DNA of 59,969 bases from Enterovibrio coralii. GTDB taxonomy: Bacteria; Pseudomonadota; Gammaproteobacteria; Enterobacterales; Vibrionaceae. The stretch is from the NCBI RefSeq assembly GCF_001559595.1, contig NZ_LNTY01000015.1, forward strand, positions 1 to 59,969, in the 5' to 3' direction. A program made the translations under genes and the position numbers. The notes beneath the pieces were generated by a model that was given only the letters and a program-made list of their open reading frames with translations, was not told the origin of the DNA and did no database searches. This document shows positions 38,623 to 49,169 of the stretch, piece by piece (position 1 is the stretch's first letter; each line of letters opens with the position of its first letter).

Positions 38623-39609
38623 CCGTGGCAATGGCATACTGCGTATCGCGTTGTTCCCGATACTGTTGTTGTTCTGGCAGTACGTGTTTGGCACATCCCT
38701 GCCTTTGATTGCGCCAGCCATCTGTGCTGTATTCCTAAGTTCCTCGGTAAAAGCACCGCCGTTAAAGATGGTCTTACTCATGGCCATCATGCTGTTCCTT
38801 GCGGCATGGCTTCAGGCATTTTTGAGTAACTTCCTCATCGACCAGCCCATCATCTATTACAGTTGCTTATACATCGTTTTCTATTGGTGCATCGAACGTT
38901 CTCGTTCTAATCCGCAAGATTTGCTCGCCACCATGCTTTTACTGTCGACAACCTTGGTCGCCGTCTTTACGCAGCAAAAAGGGTTAGATGTCAGCCAAAT
39001 CCCCCTCGCGCTGCTTAAAGAAATTCTGCTGGCCGGTTTAGTATCTTATCTGGCATTTTTCCTTTTTCCGGGCGGTCATCCCATTGCAGACACCTCCCCG
39101 CCCCCTGCGTTTGGCGCGGTTCACACTGAAATCTGGCACATCGTGTTTAAAGCCTCGGTTGTTCTTGTCGTGCTCATCAGTGCGATTCATCTGAAGTTGG
39201 TGCAAAGCACCATAGTGACACTGACAGTGGCCCTGATTCTAAAAGACCCTAACCCTGCGAGCGGCAAACAATATGGATTGAGACGGCTGTTAGCACCTAT
39301 GCTGGTTTTTTGTTTTCCATGCCCGTATTACTTGCCAGTGCATTGGAAACCAACTTGATTGGACAGCTTAGCGCAGCACTTAGCTGTGCCCTTCTCATGG
39401 GGGTTTATGCGTCGAAGCGAATGGCCAGTTTCAGTGCAATACAGCTTCTGTACTCAGGCTTTGTTGTTCTTGTCTACTATGGCCTGACACAGGGTGCTGG
39501 CAGTGCGTTTGTTGACGATGGTAAACGCCTACTTTCCATCCTCGGCGCAGTGTTACTGGGTTCTCTGGTTTTAGTGATTTTACAGCCAAAACAGCCCCTT
39601 CGAGACTGA
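38612..39609 (+). CDS. DUF2955 inner-membrane efflux protein, frameshifted near 39306
   Basis: About 332 residues from MFHSRGNGILRIALFPIL. It has about eight to ten hydrophobic segments arranged in two halves, and matches DUF2955, related to the AaeB/FUSC efflux proteins that pair with HlyD-type adaptors. The frame breaks in a run of six T (39306-39311); seven T give LVFLFSMPVLLASALETNL and the reading continues to VILQPKQPLRD. The deletion is in a homopolymer and looks like a sequencing error. Confidence 0.85.
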
Positions 39610-39754
39610 TGTGATATTCATCTTCTAAATAGATTGAAGAGGCTGTAAATTTGTCGGTACGTTCTCACTTTGATATTTTTTGAGATGACCAATCATCATG
39701 TGCTATAGATAATAATATCGTTAGCTTGAATTATTCGGTTTCAGGTTGGTATTT

Positions 39755-39826
39755 ATGGACATCATTAACGAAATGAACCACTGGATCACGCTCGATTATA
39801 AAATCGCTTTTTTCTTCCCTGCATAA
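39755..39826 (+). CDS. tnaC: TnaC tryptophanase leader peptide
   Basis: A 23-residue peptide, ending ...FFFPA. Trp10, Asp14 and Pro22 have exactly the spacing of the functional residues Trp12, Asp16 and Pro24 in E. coli TnaC, which with tryptophan stall the ribosome and block Rho termination. It lies 202 bp upstream of tnaA. An A follows the Pro before the stop, so the stalling site differs slightly from E. coli. Confidence 0.85.
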   Translation: MDIINEMNHWITLDYKIAFFFPA

Positions 39827-40027
39827 TCATATTTAACGCAGTTTCTCGCGTTAGATACATTCTCTTATATTCGCAAAATAAATGTATGGCTTATTAAAGC
39901 CACGGGTTTCTTTTGCCAAAAACAATCAAATACTCACTTTAAGAAATTTACATTTCTGACGGAGATTGTTCGCGCTTAATTATTTGCGAACGAACCTTGC
40001 CGTCCGAAATAAGGAAAAGGCATACAA

Positions 40028-41505
40028 ATGGAAAACTTTAAACATATCCCTGAACCGTTCCGTATTCGTGTTATTGAACCAGTAAAACGTACTACTCGCG
40101 CTTATCGTGAAGAAGCCATCGTTAGAGCGGGCATGAACCCATTCTTGTTAGACAGTGAAGACGTCTTTATCGACCTGCTGACGGACAGTGGCACAGGTGC
40201 AATCACTCAGGACATGCAAGCGGCTATGCTACGCGGCGATGAAGCTTACAGCGGCAGCCGCAGCTACTATGCCCTATCAAATGCAGTCAAAGATATCTTC
40301 GGTTATGACCTGACAATTCCTACTCACCAAGGCCGTGGCGCAGAACAGATCTATATTCCTGTTCTGATCAAAAAACGCGAAAAAGAAAAAGGCTTGGACA
40401 GAAACAAAATGGTGGCACTGTCTAACTACTTCTTCGACACCACCCAAGGGCACACCCAAGTGAACTGTTGTGTCGCGAAAAACGTGTACACCAAAGAAGC
40501 GTTTGATACTTCAGTCACCGCTGATTTCAAAGGCAACTTCGACTTAGAAAAGCTGGAATCTGCAATCTTGGAAGCGGGTCCAGCAAACGTGCCATACATT
40601 GTCAGCACCATCACCTGTAACTCTGCAGGTGGTCAGCCGGTTTCGATTGCCAACCTAAAAGCGGTTTATGAGATTGCCAAGAAGTACGACATTCCGGTGA
40701 TCATGGACTCCGCTCGCTTTGCCGAGAACGCCTACTTTGTTCAACAACGCGAAGAAGCGTACAAAGACTGGACCATTGCCGACATCACCCGTGAAGCCTA
40801 CAAGTATGCTGACGGCCTCGCGATGTCAGCGAAGAAAGATGCCATGGTGCAAATGGGCGGCCTGCTGTGCTTCAAAGACGACACCATGATGGACATTTAC
40901 CAAGAATGTCGCACCCTGTGTGTGGTTCAAGAAGGATTCCCAACCTATGGCGGTCTGGAAGGCGGTGCCATGGAACGTTTGGCCGTTGGTCTGTATGACG
41001 CATGCGCCAAGAGTGGTTGGAATACCGTATCAAGCAAGTTCAATACTTGGTTGATGGTTTGGAAGCGATTGGCGTTATCTGCCAGCAAGCCGGTGGTCAC
41101 GCCGCATTTGTTGATGCAGGAAAACTCCTTCCGCACATTCCTGCGGGCCAATTCCCTGCGCATGCGTTGGCTTGTGAGCTCTACAAAGTCGCCGGCATTC
41201 GTGCAGTAGAAATCGGCTCTCTACTTCAAGGCCGTGATCCACAAACCGGCGAGCAGTACCCATGCCCTGCAGAATTGCTGCGCCTTACCATTCCACGCGC
41301 TACGTACACCCAATCTCATATGGACTTCATCATCGAAGCCTTTGAGGAAGTGAAGAAGAATGCAAATAACGTGAAAGGCTTAGAGTTTACTTACGAGCCA
41401 GCGGTACTTCGACACTTCACCGCACGTTTGAAAGAGGTTGAGGTTTCTCCGGTTATAACTAAAAAAAAGCCTACGGCTAAGCCTGAATTAGAACCTACTT
41501 TGTAA
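40028..41505 (+). CDS. tnaA: Tryptophanase TnaA, frameshifted near 41001
   Basis: About 492 residues when read across one deletion. It starts [20 protein letters not shown]. The PLP lysine lies in [15 protein letters not shown] (Lys270, the E. coli number). The frame breaks near 41001 (GACGCATGCGCC); one restored base gives [21 protein letters not shown], and the rest ([23 protein letters not shown]-like [13 protein letters not shown]) is normal. It converts tryptophan to indole, pyruvate and ammonia. The C-terminal tail ([16 protein letters not shown]) is longer than in E. coli. Confidence 0.93.
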
Positions 41506-41513
41506 ACAACTTT

Positions 41514-41548
41514 AAGAGCGCAATTTATATTGCGCTCTTTTTTTACTT
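41514..41548 (+). terminator. Hairpin after tnaA
   Basis: AAGAGCGCAAT / ATTGCGCTCTT stem with a T run. It may limit read-through into the permease gene. Confidence 0.85.
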
Positions 41549-41632
41549 TTATTCACACCTAATCAATCTGAAATTAAATAATTTCAGATCGTATGGCTGT
41601 GTCCAATATTGTGAAATCGGAGAGTTACTATT

Positions 41633-42846
41633 ATGGAAAAAAGCCCTTCGTTAGTCGGGGGAGCCTGTATCATTGCCAGCGTTTGTGTTGGTGCTGGTAT
41701 GTTAGGTCTCCCAAGTTCAGGAGCGGGAGCCTGGACGGTCTGGTCAATTCTTGCAATTACTGCCACGATGATAGTGATGACTATTTCTGGCTGGATGTTG
41801 CTTGAATCTTTTAAGCATTATGATCTTAAAGTCTCTTTTAATTCCGTCACCAAAGATCTCCTTGGCAGCAAAGTAAACCTTTTTAATAACATCACAGTGT
41901 ATTTTGTTGGCGGTATTTTGCTATACGCTACATTACTTCTTCAGGTTTAATTCTTCAGGAAATTACAGGCCTAAGCAGTAAACTAACGTCTATCGTTTTT
42001 GTCTTCGTTTTCTCCTTGTTTGTTTGGCACTCAACACGCGCTGTTGACCGCATCTCCATTGTGCTTATTGCTTTTATGGTACTGAGCTTCGTATTTGGTG
42101 TTTCAGGCATGGCGATCAACGTAGATCCAAGCGTGCTGTTCGACGCAGCAAATGAAGATCGCAAGTATGCGCCCTATGCCATGGCAATGTTGCCCGTTGC
42201 GCTAACATCGTTCGGTTATCACCATTCGGTCTCTTCCATGCGTGCTTATTACGGTGAGGAGCGCAAAGCCAAATACGCCATCCTTGGCGGCACGGTTATC
42301 GCTCTCGCGCTTTACTGCCTATGGCTCATCAGTATTTTTGGCAACTTGCCTCGTCATGAATTTGGCCCTGTTATCGAGCAAGGCGGCAATGTAGATGTAC
42401 TGCTGAAAGAGTTGGATGCGGTAATTGCTTCAGAAAGTGTATCTAAAGCGATCAATGCCTTCTCTATGGCTGCGATACTTTCGTCTTTCATTGGTGTCGG
42501 TTTGGGTGTGTTTGACTTCCTCGCAGACTTTTTCAAGTTTGAAGACACGCGCCAAGGCCGCACCAAATGTTGGTTGGTAACCTTCCTTCCACCATTGGTG
42601 ATGTCATTGCTGTTTCCATTCGGCTTTATTGTCGCGATCGGTTACGCAGGTGCAGCGGCAACCGTGTGGGCATGCATTATCCCGGCTCTGCTAGCGCTGA
42701 AATCTCGTTCAATGGCAGGTGGCGACCAAGGCTTTAGAGCACCGGGTGGCAATGCAATGATAGGTGCGGTGATTCTGTTCGGTGTGCTGACAGCACTGTT
42801 CCACTTCCTTGCCATGGCTGGAATGTTGCCTGCCTTCTTAGGGTGA
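41633..42846 (+). CDS. tnaB: Tryptophan/tyrosine permease (TnaB/Mtr family), frameshifted near 41929
   Basis: About 404 residues. MEKSPSLVGGACIIASVCVGAGMLGLP is the typical start of hydroxy/aromatic amino-acid permeases (Mtr/TnaB/TyrP). The frame breaks near 41929 (GCTACATTACTTCTTCAGG); one restored T gives LYAYITSSGLILQEITG, and the second part ends AMAGMLPAFLG. It probably imports tryptophan for TnaA. The start at 41633 sits 128 bp after tnaA. Confidence 0.88.
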
Positions 42847-42865
42847 ACGTAATCAGCTATTAACG

Positions 42866-42894
42866 ATAAGGCCGCGTTCGCGGCCTTATGTTTT
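42866..42894. terminator. Bidirectional terminator between permease and sensor kinase
   Basis: Stem ATAAGGCCGCG / CGCGGCCTTAT with loop TT. It separates convergent genes and overlaps the sensor-kinase stop. Confidence 0.85.
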
Positions 42895-44513
42895 ATCCTT
42901 GGGTGGCGTTGCATCTTTGGGCTCTTCATTGGTCGCTTCACCCAGTGCATTGAATGAGGGCAAACCACCCTTTCCTTCCGCTTTTTCCTTCGCGTAAACA
43001 TGCAACTCGTCAGGCACTGCTGCGTTTCCTTCATCAACCAGTTGGGCTTCTTCAGCGTGTACATGGGGCAGATTGGACTTTAGTGGTGGCGCATCGTCTT
43101 CCCATTGCTGAGGAACCGTATGTATTTGCGCGACTTCATGTGCGATACCCGAAAGCTCGAACGTGGCCATGTACTGGTTTCCATCAGACACGTCGGTTTT
43201 CAGCGAGCTTTGGTGGAGGCTCAGAATTGCTTCAACAATCTTGGTTCCCATCCCCAATGAGCCTGAAATGCTGTTGGTATCTATGCTGTTCTCAACACTA
43301 AATACCACACGCGTTGCGCCTTGCCGTTTTCCCTCAATCAAAATCTGGCTTTCCGCAGGGCTGTGGCGAATCGCGTTTTCAATCAAGTTGTCGAACACGC
43401 GGTTTATCAACTGGCTATCTGCATGATGGTTGCGCCCGCATCAGACAACACAATCATTTCAATATGCTTTTGACGAAGCGATAGCTCAAAGCGCTTTTTA
43501 ACGTCGGACAGCAGCTCAGCCACATCGATTTCCTGATACGACAACACCACCTTTGCAGAGGGCGAACGCGCCGCTTCCAACTGGTCTTTTAAGTGTTGTT
43601 GCAGTCGCAAGGCATTGTGGTAGGCCGTATCAATCATTCCCTGGCCTTCTTTGTGCTGAATCCGCCACGTTTCTAAATAACCCAGAATGTTTGCCAACGG
43701 CGTTTTCAAATCATGACTCAGTTGCACCAAGTATTCTCGACGTTGTGCCTCTTGCACTCGCAATTGAATAAATTGCTGCTGGATTACCGCCATCATACGA
43801 CGGTATTGCGAGGCCATATCCTGCAGCTCCGCAGCATTGAAGTTAAGAGGCGGTGTAATACGAAACTCGGAGAGTGCAGCATCTTCAATTTGCTTCACCA
43901 TAGTGCGGCCCGGCCTGATGATCTGGCGATAAACCATGCGATAGACCACCAGCGCAAACAGCAAAATCACAATCAATGCGCCCGCCACAACAGGAACATA
44001 CTGCAAAAGGGATTGTGGGTCAGATAAGGCAATACGTTGCTGACTGCCGATAACCACATAGAGGTATCCTGCTACCTTTCCGCCGTCATCAATCTGCGCC
44101 GCGGAAAACACTTTCTCTCTGCTCGGCATCAATGGATCTTGACCGAGAATCGGAAACGGCTCTCCCGCCAAAAACTGCTTGATGGGCGTTGTATCAATCT
44201 GAGTGCGCTGAACATTCTCTATCGGCGGGCCAGACGTAGTGATATTCCCATCAGGGTCGAGGAAATAAATTTCGAAGTCTGGGCCGAGCAACATCAAGGT
44301 ATGAAAAATAGAAGACAGGGCTTTGGGGCTGTAATCGTCCCCCACCATCAGCGGGTTGTCATCCCGCATGTGTAACGCCAATTCCCGATGTAAGGATTGT
44401 TGAGTGCGCAGTTCGTTTTCTTCCCAAACCCGCACACTCAGCGTTGTGAGCACGGCTGCACTCACCAAAAACCACAACAATGTAAACAAAAGGAGCCGAT
44501 GCTTAAACGCCAA
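42886..44513 (-). CDS. Membrane sensor histidine kinase with acidic C-terminal tail, frameshifted near 43430
   Basis: About 540 residues from a TTG at 44513 with AGAGAGG upstream (44519 is the longest start). Two membrane helices (LLLFTLLWFLVSAAVLTTLSV and VAGALIVILLFALVVYRMV) bracket a periplasmic sensor. HAMP-like and dimerisation parts follow, with the H-box LSHDLKTPLANILGYLE and N-box NLIENAIRHSP. The frame breaks near 43430; one restored G gives MQDSQLINRVFD. The G-region is short (SGSLGMGTKIVEAI) and a clear DxGxG is not visible. The end is an acidic, Pro-rich tail. It pairs with the response regulator 22 bp upstream. Confidence 0.85.
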
Positions 44514-44534
44514 GATCAACCTCTCTAAAACTGA

Positions 44535-45275
44535 TTACTTCATCGGAGCGGATTCTCTGAACTTGTATCCCACTCCCCAAACAGTATGGATGTATTTTGG
44601 CACATTGGGTCGGCTCTCCAATTTGCTTCTCAGTCTGTTCACCGCACAACACACTGTGTGACGATAACCGTCATAGTCGGTGTTCCACACCCGACTTAAC
44701 AGCTCGTCTTTGCTGAATACACGATCCGGTCGTTTTGCCAAGCAACAAAGCAGCGAAAACTCCGTCGGAGTTAAATCAATCGAAGTGCCGTCCAAGGTCA
44801 CACGGTGAGTTTCCTGACAGATCTCAAGGTGTTTAAAAATCATAGAAGGCGACGCATTCACTGACTCTACGGTCGCGACCTCTGGTGTGTCTTCCGTCCA
44901 CTGTCGATGTGTCATACGGCGCAATAACGCACGGATCCTTGCTTGAAACTCAATCACACTGAAAGGCTTCGCGAGATAATCATCTGCGCCAGATTCAAAC
45001 CCTTCCACCATGTCCGTTTCAGTATCCATCGCGGTCAGGATCAGAATGGGCAAGCCATTTTGTTGCCTTCTGAGTTGCTGACAAAGCTCAACACCGTCTC
45101 CGTCTTCAAGCCCTCTATCAAGAACAATAGCGTCAACGGAGCAGCTATTGAGGATCTCAAACCCTTCTTGCAATGAAGAGCCTTTCAGCACATCAAAGCC
45201 CATGACTTTCAAATGAAGCGAAATCAACTCTGAGATATCACCATCGTCTTCCAGTACCAATACTGTCTGAGACAT
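44535..45275 (-). CDS. OmpR-family response regulator
   Basis: 246 residues. The receiver domain has VLVLEDDGDISELI, phosphoacceptor Asp in AIVLDRGLEDGDGVEL, Thr in ILILTAMD and Lys in DDYLAKPF. The C-terminal winged helix (LDGTSIDLTPTEFSLLCCL, ... VWGVGYKFRE) is the OmpR type. It is the partner of the kinase just downstream. It is divergent from proX, so it could control proXWV, but this is inference. Confidence 0.93.
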   Translation of the reverse strand: MSQTVLVLEDDGDISELISLHLKVMGFDVLKGSSLQEGFEILNSCSVDAIVLDRGLEDGDGVELCQQLRRQQNGLPILILTAMDTETDMVEGFESGADDYLAKPFSVIEFQARIRALLRRMTHRQWTEDTPEVATVESVNASPSMIFKHLEICQETHRVTLDGTSIDLTPTEFSLLCCLAKRPDRVFSKDELLSRVWNTDYDGYRHTVCCAVNRLRSKLESRPNVPKYIHTVWGVGYKFRESAPMK

Positions 45276-45736
45276 AGCATCACCACGTAATCGGTCGTTA
45301 TTGACTGAGTGTTAGAACCTAGAGATATGCAAAAACTTTCAACAGAATCAGCATTTCGGCGAAGAAAAATGGAAATTCTCTCTGGCGTTATCTATTTCTT
45401 ACTTTTCAGACGGTTTGAAAAATTTCTTTATCGCAAAAGCATATGAAAACCCTACAACACGGGGTGATTTTATGCGCATAAAAATCAATAGGTTACGAAA
45501 GGCGCGATGACTACTCGAGCACCAATAAATACTTAGAACGCAAAGCAATTCAATTTCAAAATGTAACTTGTACGGAGAAATAGTGATGCAAATTTGTTAT
45601 CATTAATCCTGTTGCGCTCAAAACAATCAGTCAGTTAAACCGCTTTCTTATGTTTTGCGTAGTAGAAAGCTATCGTGAAAATATGATTAGAGATGTATTC
45701 ATTCACCCTAGCTATTTTTAATGAGAGGGAACTTCC
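45276..45736. other. Divergent region between the response regulator and proX
   Basis: 460 bp with no confident gene. The proX side contains a micro-frame GTG/ATG to TAA (45583-45606, MQICYH) with ACGGAG eight bases upstream, about 130 bp before proX. No clear operator pair was seen by eye. The region is AT-rich, as expected for promoters of the TCS and of an osmotically regulated transporter. Confidence 0.5.
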
Positions 45737-46729
45737 ATGAAAAAACTTTTAACCACGTCGTTGCTGTTGCTGGCTTCCGCTCCTATGACAAGCTTGGCTT
45801 CAGACTGTGGCAAGGTAACAATCGCGGATATGAACTGGAACTCCGCAAGCCTCATCGCAAACGTTGACCGCTTTATCCTCGCCGAGGGCTATGACTGCGA
45901 CGCAGAACTTGTCCCAGGCGATACCATGCCTACTGGCACCTCAATGATTGAAAAAGGCGAGCCTGATGTCGCACCTGAGCTGTGGAGTAACTCCCTGAAA
46001 GCAGCGTTGGATCGTGGTGTTGAAGAAGGTCGTCTGCGCTTTGCCGGTGCTGTGTTGTCTGACGGCGGTGAAGAAGGTTTCTGGGTGCCAAAATACTTGG
46101 TCGACAAGAAACCTGAGCTGGCAACCATTCAAGGCATTGTTGCGAACCGCGAGCTGTTCGAACACCCAGAAGACCCTTCTAAGTCTGCATTCTATGGCTG
46201 TCCGGCTGGCTGGAACTGCCAAATCTCTTCAGGCAACCTCTTTAACGCAATGGGTCTTGGCGACGCCGGTTTTGAGCTGATCGATCCAGGTTCAGGTGCA
46301 GGTCTGTCTGGCTCAATCGCGAAAGCGTACGAGCGTGGCGAAGGTTGGTTTGGTTACTACTGGGCACCGACAGCGGTTCTTGGTAAGTACGAGATGGTGA
46401 AAGTCGACTTCGGTTCAGGTGTTGATTTAGAGCACTTCAAAGCGTGTACCACCAATGCTGACTGTTTAGAGCCGAAAGTGACCATGTACCCACCTTCAGC
46501 GGTAGATACCGTGATCACCGAAAGCTTTGCAGAAACGTCACCTGACGCAGTGAGCTACCTTTCTACCCGTTCATTCACCAACGCACAGCTAAATGGCTTG
46601 CTGGCATGGATGGAAGAAAACCAAGCAGACGGTGAAATTGCTGCTCAGCACTTCCTCGAAAATCACGAGGACATCTGGGGTGCATGGGTAAGCCCAGAAG
46701 TTGCGAAGAAAGTAAAAGCCGCGCTTTAA
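45737..46729 (+). CDS. proX: ProX-type glycine betaine/quaternary amine binding protein
   Basis: 330 residues with the signal peptide KKLLTTSLLLLASAPMTSLAS. The mature part begins DCGKVTIADMNWNSASLIAN, the pattern of OpuAC/ProX binding proteins, and includes EGWFGYYWAPTAVLG with aromatic residues for cation-pi binding. Six Cys could form disulfides. It heads the operon X-W-V. Confidence 0.88.
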   Translation: MKKLLTTSLLLLASAPMTSLASDCGKVTIADMNWNSASLIANVDRFILAEGYDCDAELVPGDTMPTGTSMIEKGEPDVAPELWSNSLKAALDRGVEEGRLRFAGAVLSDGGEEGFWVPKYLVDKKPELATIQGIVANRELFEHPEDPSKSAFYGCPAGWNCQISSGNLFNAMGLGDAGFELIDPGSGAGLSGSIAKAYERGEGWFGYYWAPTAVLGKYEMVKVDFGSGVDLEHFKACTTNADCLEPKVTMYPPSAVDTVITESFAETSPDAVSYLSTRSFTNAQLNGLLAWMEENQADGEIAAQHFLENHEDIWGAWVSPEVAKKVKAAL

Positions 46730-46744
46730 CGCCTCTCCAAAGAT

Positions 46745-46768
46745 GCGGGCTGACATTCCTCAGCCCGC
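46745..46768 (+). promoter_or_regulatory. Hairpin in the proX-proW gap
   Basis: GCGGGCTGA / TCAGCCCGC stem with a six-base loop and no T run, 15 bp after proX. It may protect the proX mRNA and set the ratio of binding protein to permease. Confidence 0.7.
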
Positions 46769-46897
46769 GCTAATTCACATAAACGATAATTATTTTGCGA
46801 CCCACGTTAGTAAAGTCTTAAATAAGGTCGCGCACGCCTCACGTATTGAGGGTGTATAGTTTCAAATAACTAAGGACGCAGAGGACGCAGTACTGTT

Positions 46898-47796
46898 ATG
46901 GCTGACAATTCTTGGCTGACTGAATTCCCAGAGATGTCTCGTTCAGACCTTCTGGCAATTCGTAAAACGCTTGATGGCGCATATCGCGATTTTTCACGTG
47001 AATACGGTGAAACCATCGAATCATTCTTTGATCCCCTTCTTCAATTTCTCATCTGGTTTGAAAAACTCCTCCTCGGCACACCTTGGTGGTTGATGATCGC
47101 GATTCTTGCGGGGATTTCCTACGTCGCCAGCCGTTCATGGAAGCTTGCTGTCGCCGTCGTATTGTCTTTCCTGGCTATCGGCTATTTCGGCATGTGGGAA
47201 GACACCATGCGCACCATGAGTATCATCTTAGTGTGTACCATGTTGGCAATATTCCTCGGCATACCGATTGGTATCGCCATGGCGCGCTCTAATCGCGTGC
47301 AATCCACCGTAACGCCAATGTTGGATGTTATGCAGACCATGCCTGCATTCGTTTACCTCATTCCAGTCGTGATGCTGCTGGGTATCGGTAAAATTCCTGG
47401 CGTGATTGCGGTGGTGATTTACGCCATTCCGCCAGTCATACGACTGACCAACCTCGGTATCAGGCTGGTTGATAAAGAAGTGCTGGAAGCGGCCACGGCA
47501 TACGGTGCCAGTCCCATGCAGCGCTTATTCGGTGTGCAGTTACCGCTTGCGATGCCAACCATCATGGCGGGGATCAACCAAACCATTATGATGGCACTGG
47601 CGATGGTGGTTATCGCTCCATGATCGGCGTAAAAGGTCTGGGTCAGCCCGTCCTTAAATCCATCACAAACCAATACTTTACGCTTGGCCTGATTAACGGC
47701 CTGGCTATCGTTGCCTTGGCAATTATCTTTGACCGAGTATCACAAAGTTACGCAAAACGTTCACAGCAGCATTTGAGCGGAGGCCACGATGAGTAA
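46898..47796 (+). CDS. proW: ProW-type ABC permease, frameshifted near 47618
   Basis: About 299 residues. The membrane domain has EAATAYGASPMQRLFGVQLPLAMPTIMAG, the EAA-type coupling motif, and ILVCTMLAIFLGIPIGIAMARSN. The frame breaks near 47618 (GCTCCATG); one restored T gives MALAMVVIASMIGVKGLGQPVL and the rest ends GGHDE, overlapping the proV start. It forms the membrane channel of the quaternary-amine importer. Confidence 0.9.
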
Positions 47797-49048
47797 CGCA
47801 GAAAACAACACGCCACTTATTCAAATTAAGGGCCTCTACAAGATCTTCGGCAACACCCCACAAAAGGTGCTGCCGGAAGTGAAAGCAGGCAAATCCAAAG
47901 ACGATATTCTTGCCGCCACCGGACACACCGTCGGCCTGCAAGACATCAACCTCGACATTGCCCGCGGTGAAATCTTCGTGATCATGGGTCTGTCTGGCTC
48001 AGGGAAATCCACGCTGATCCGTCACTTCAACCGTTTGATTGAGCCAACTGAAGGCCAAATCATTGTGGAAGGTGAAGATGTCATGAAGCTGGACGACAAA
48101 GGGCTTCAAGACTTCCGTCGCCACAAGATGTCGATGGTATTCCAACGCTTTGGTCTGATGCCGCACCGCACCGTTTTGCAAAACGTGGCGTACGGCCTGC
48201 AAGTGCAAGGCGTCGAAAAGGCAGAGCGTGAAAAGAAAGCCACTGATTGGCTTGATACCGTAGGCTTGGGTGGTTATGAAAAACAATACCCTTCTCAGCT
48301 TTCAGGCGGTCAGCAGCAGCGTGTGGGTCTTGCTCGCGCCCTGTGTACTGACGCAGAAATCCTACTGATGGATGAAGCGTTTTCGGCACTCGACCCACTG
48401 ATCCGAAGCGAAATGCAAGATCAGTTGATTGGTCTGCAAGAGAAACTACACAAGACCATCATCTTCATTACGCACGATTTGGACGAAGCCCTACGCTTGG
48501 GTGACCGAATTGCGATTCTGCGTGACGGTAAGCTTGTGCAGCAAGGTCGCCCTGTCGACATTCTGTTGAATCCAGCCGACGACTACGTTGAAGCCTTCGT
48601 GAAAGACGTTAACCGTGCTCGCGCACTCACGGTAGACACAGTGATGAAGCCGCAAAGCTTGCGTATCAGTGCTGAAACCGTGGGTGAAGCGATTGCGCAG
48701 ATGCGTCAGGCGAAAGCGCAGCACGGTTACTACATGAATGACGACGGCTATCAAGGTGCCCTGTGTCGCGAGAAGCTGGAATCGGTGGAAGAGTCACGTC
48801 ACGACGACGCGATTGATGATTCGGTTCTCGAAAGCGTGCCGGGTATTCCATCTGATGCGCTGTTGGAGCAAGTCATCCCAGACACCTTGGAGCACGAATT
48901 GCCTCTGCCTGTTCTGGATGAAGACGGTGAGCTACAAGGTGAACTGTCGCGAGCAAACTTGGCTGAAGTCTTGAGTGAACAATCAGCTTCCAGCGAAGAA
49001 GCTTCGTCATCCGACGACAAACCGGATGAAATGAAAGCATCTGCTTAG
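47789..49048 (+). CDS. proV: ProV-type ABC ATPase with C-terminal CBS-like region
   Basis: 419 residues. Walker A GLSGSGKSTLIRH, signature LSGGQQQRVGLARAL and Walker B AEILLMDEAFSALDP match ProV/OpuAA. The C-terminal third carries a CBS-like segment (VDTVMKPQSLRISAETVGEA and LPVLDEDGELQGELSRANL), a regulatory region in this family. It ends with an acidic, Ser-rich tail (SSEEASSSDDKPDE). Its start overlaps proW by 8 bp. Confidence 0.93.
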   Translation: MSNAENNTPLIQIKGLYKIFGNTPQKVLPEVKAGKSKDDILAATGHTVGLQDINLDIARGEIFVIMGLSGSGKSTLIRHFNRLIEPTEGQIIVEGEDVMKLDDKGLQDFRRHKMSMVFQRFGLMPHRTVLQNVAYGLQVQGVEKAEREKKATDWLDTVGLGGYEKQYPSQLSGGQQQRVGLARALCTDAEILLMDEAFSALDPLIRSEMQDQLIGLQEKLHKTIIFITHDLDEALRLGDRIAILRDGKLVQQGRPVDILLNPADDYVEAFVKDVNRARALTVDTVMKPQSLRISAETVGEAIAQMRQAKAQHGYYMNDDGYQGALCREKLESVEESRHDDAIDDSVLESVPGIPSDALLEQVIPDTLEHELPLPVLDEDGELQGELSRANLAEVLSEQSASSEEASSSDDKPDEMKASA

Positions 49049-49078
49049 TGACTATCACCAAAGATCAACAACCTCAAG

Positions 49079-49108
49079 AAGCGCTTCATCACGAAGCGCT
49101 TTTCTTTA
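49079..49108 (+). terminator. Terminator after proV
   Basis: AAGCGCTTC / GAAGCGCTT stem with loop ATCAC, then a T-rich tail. It ends the proXWV operon. Confidence 0.85.
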
Positions 49109-49169
49109 TCTGCCGTTATGCCACACTTCGCTATACTAACCTTAGACTTATCATTCCTGAGACAGACAC

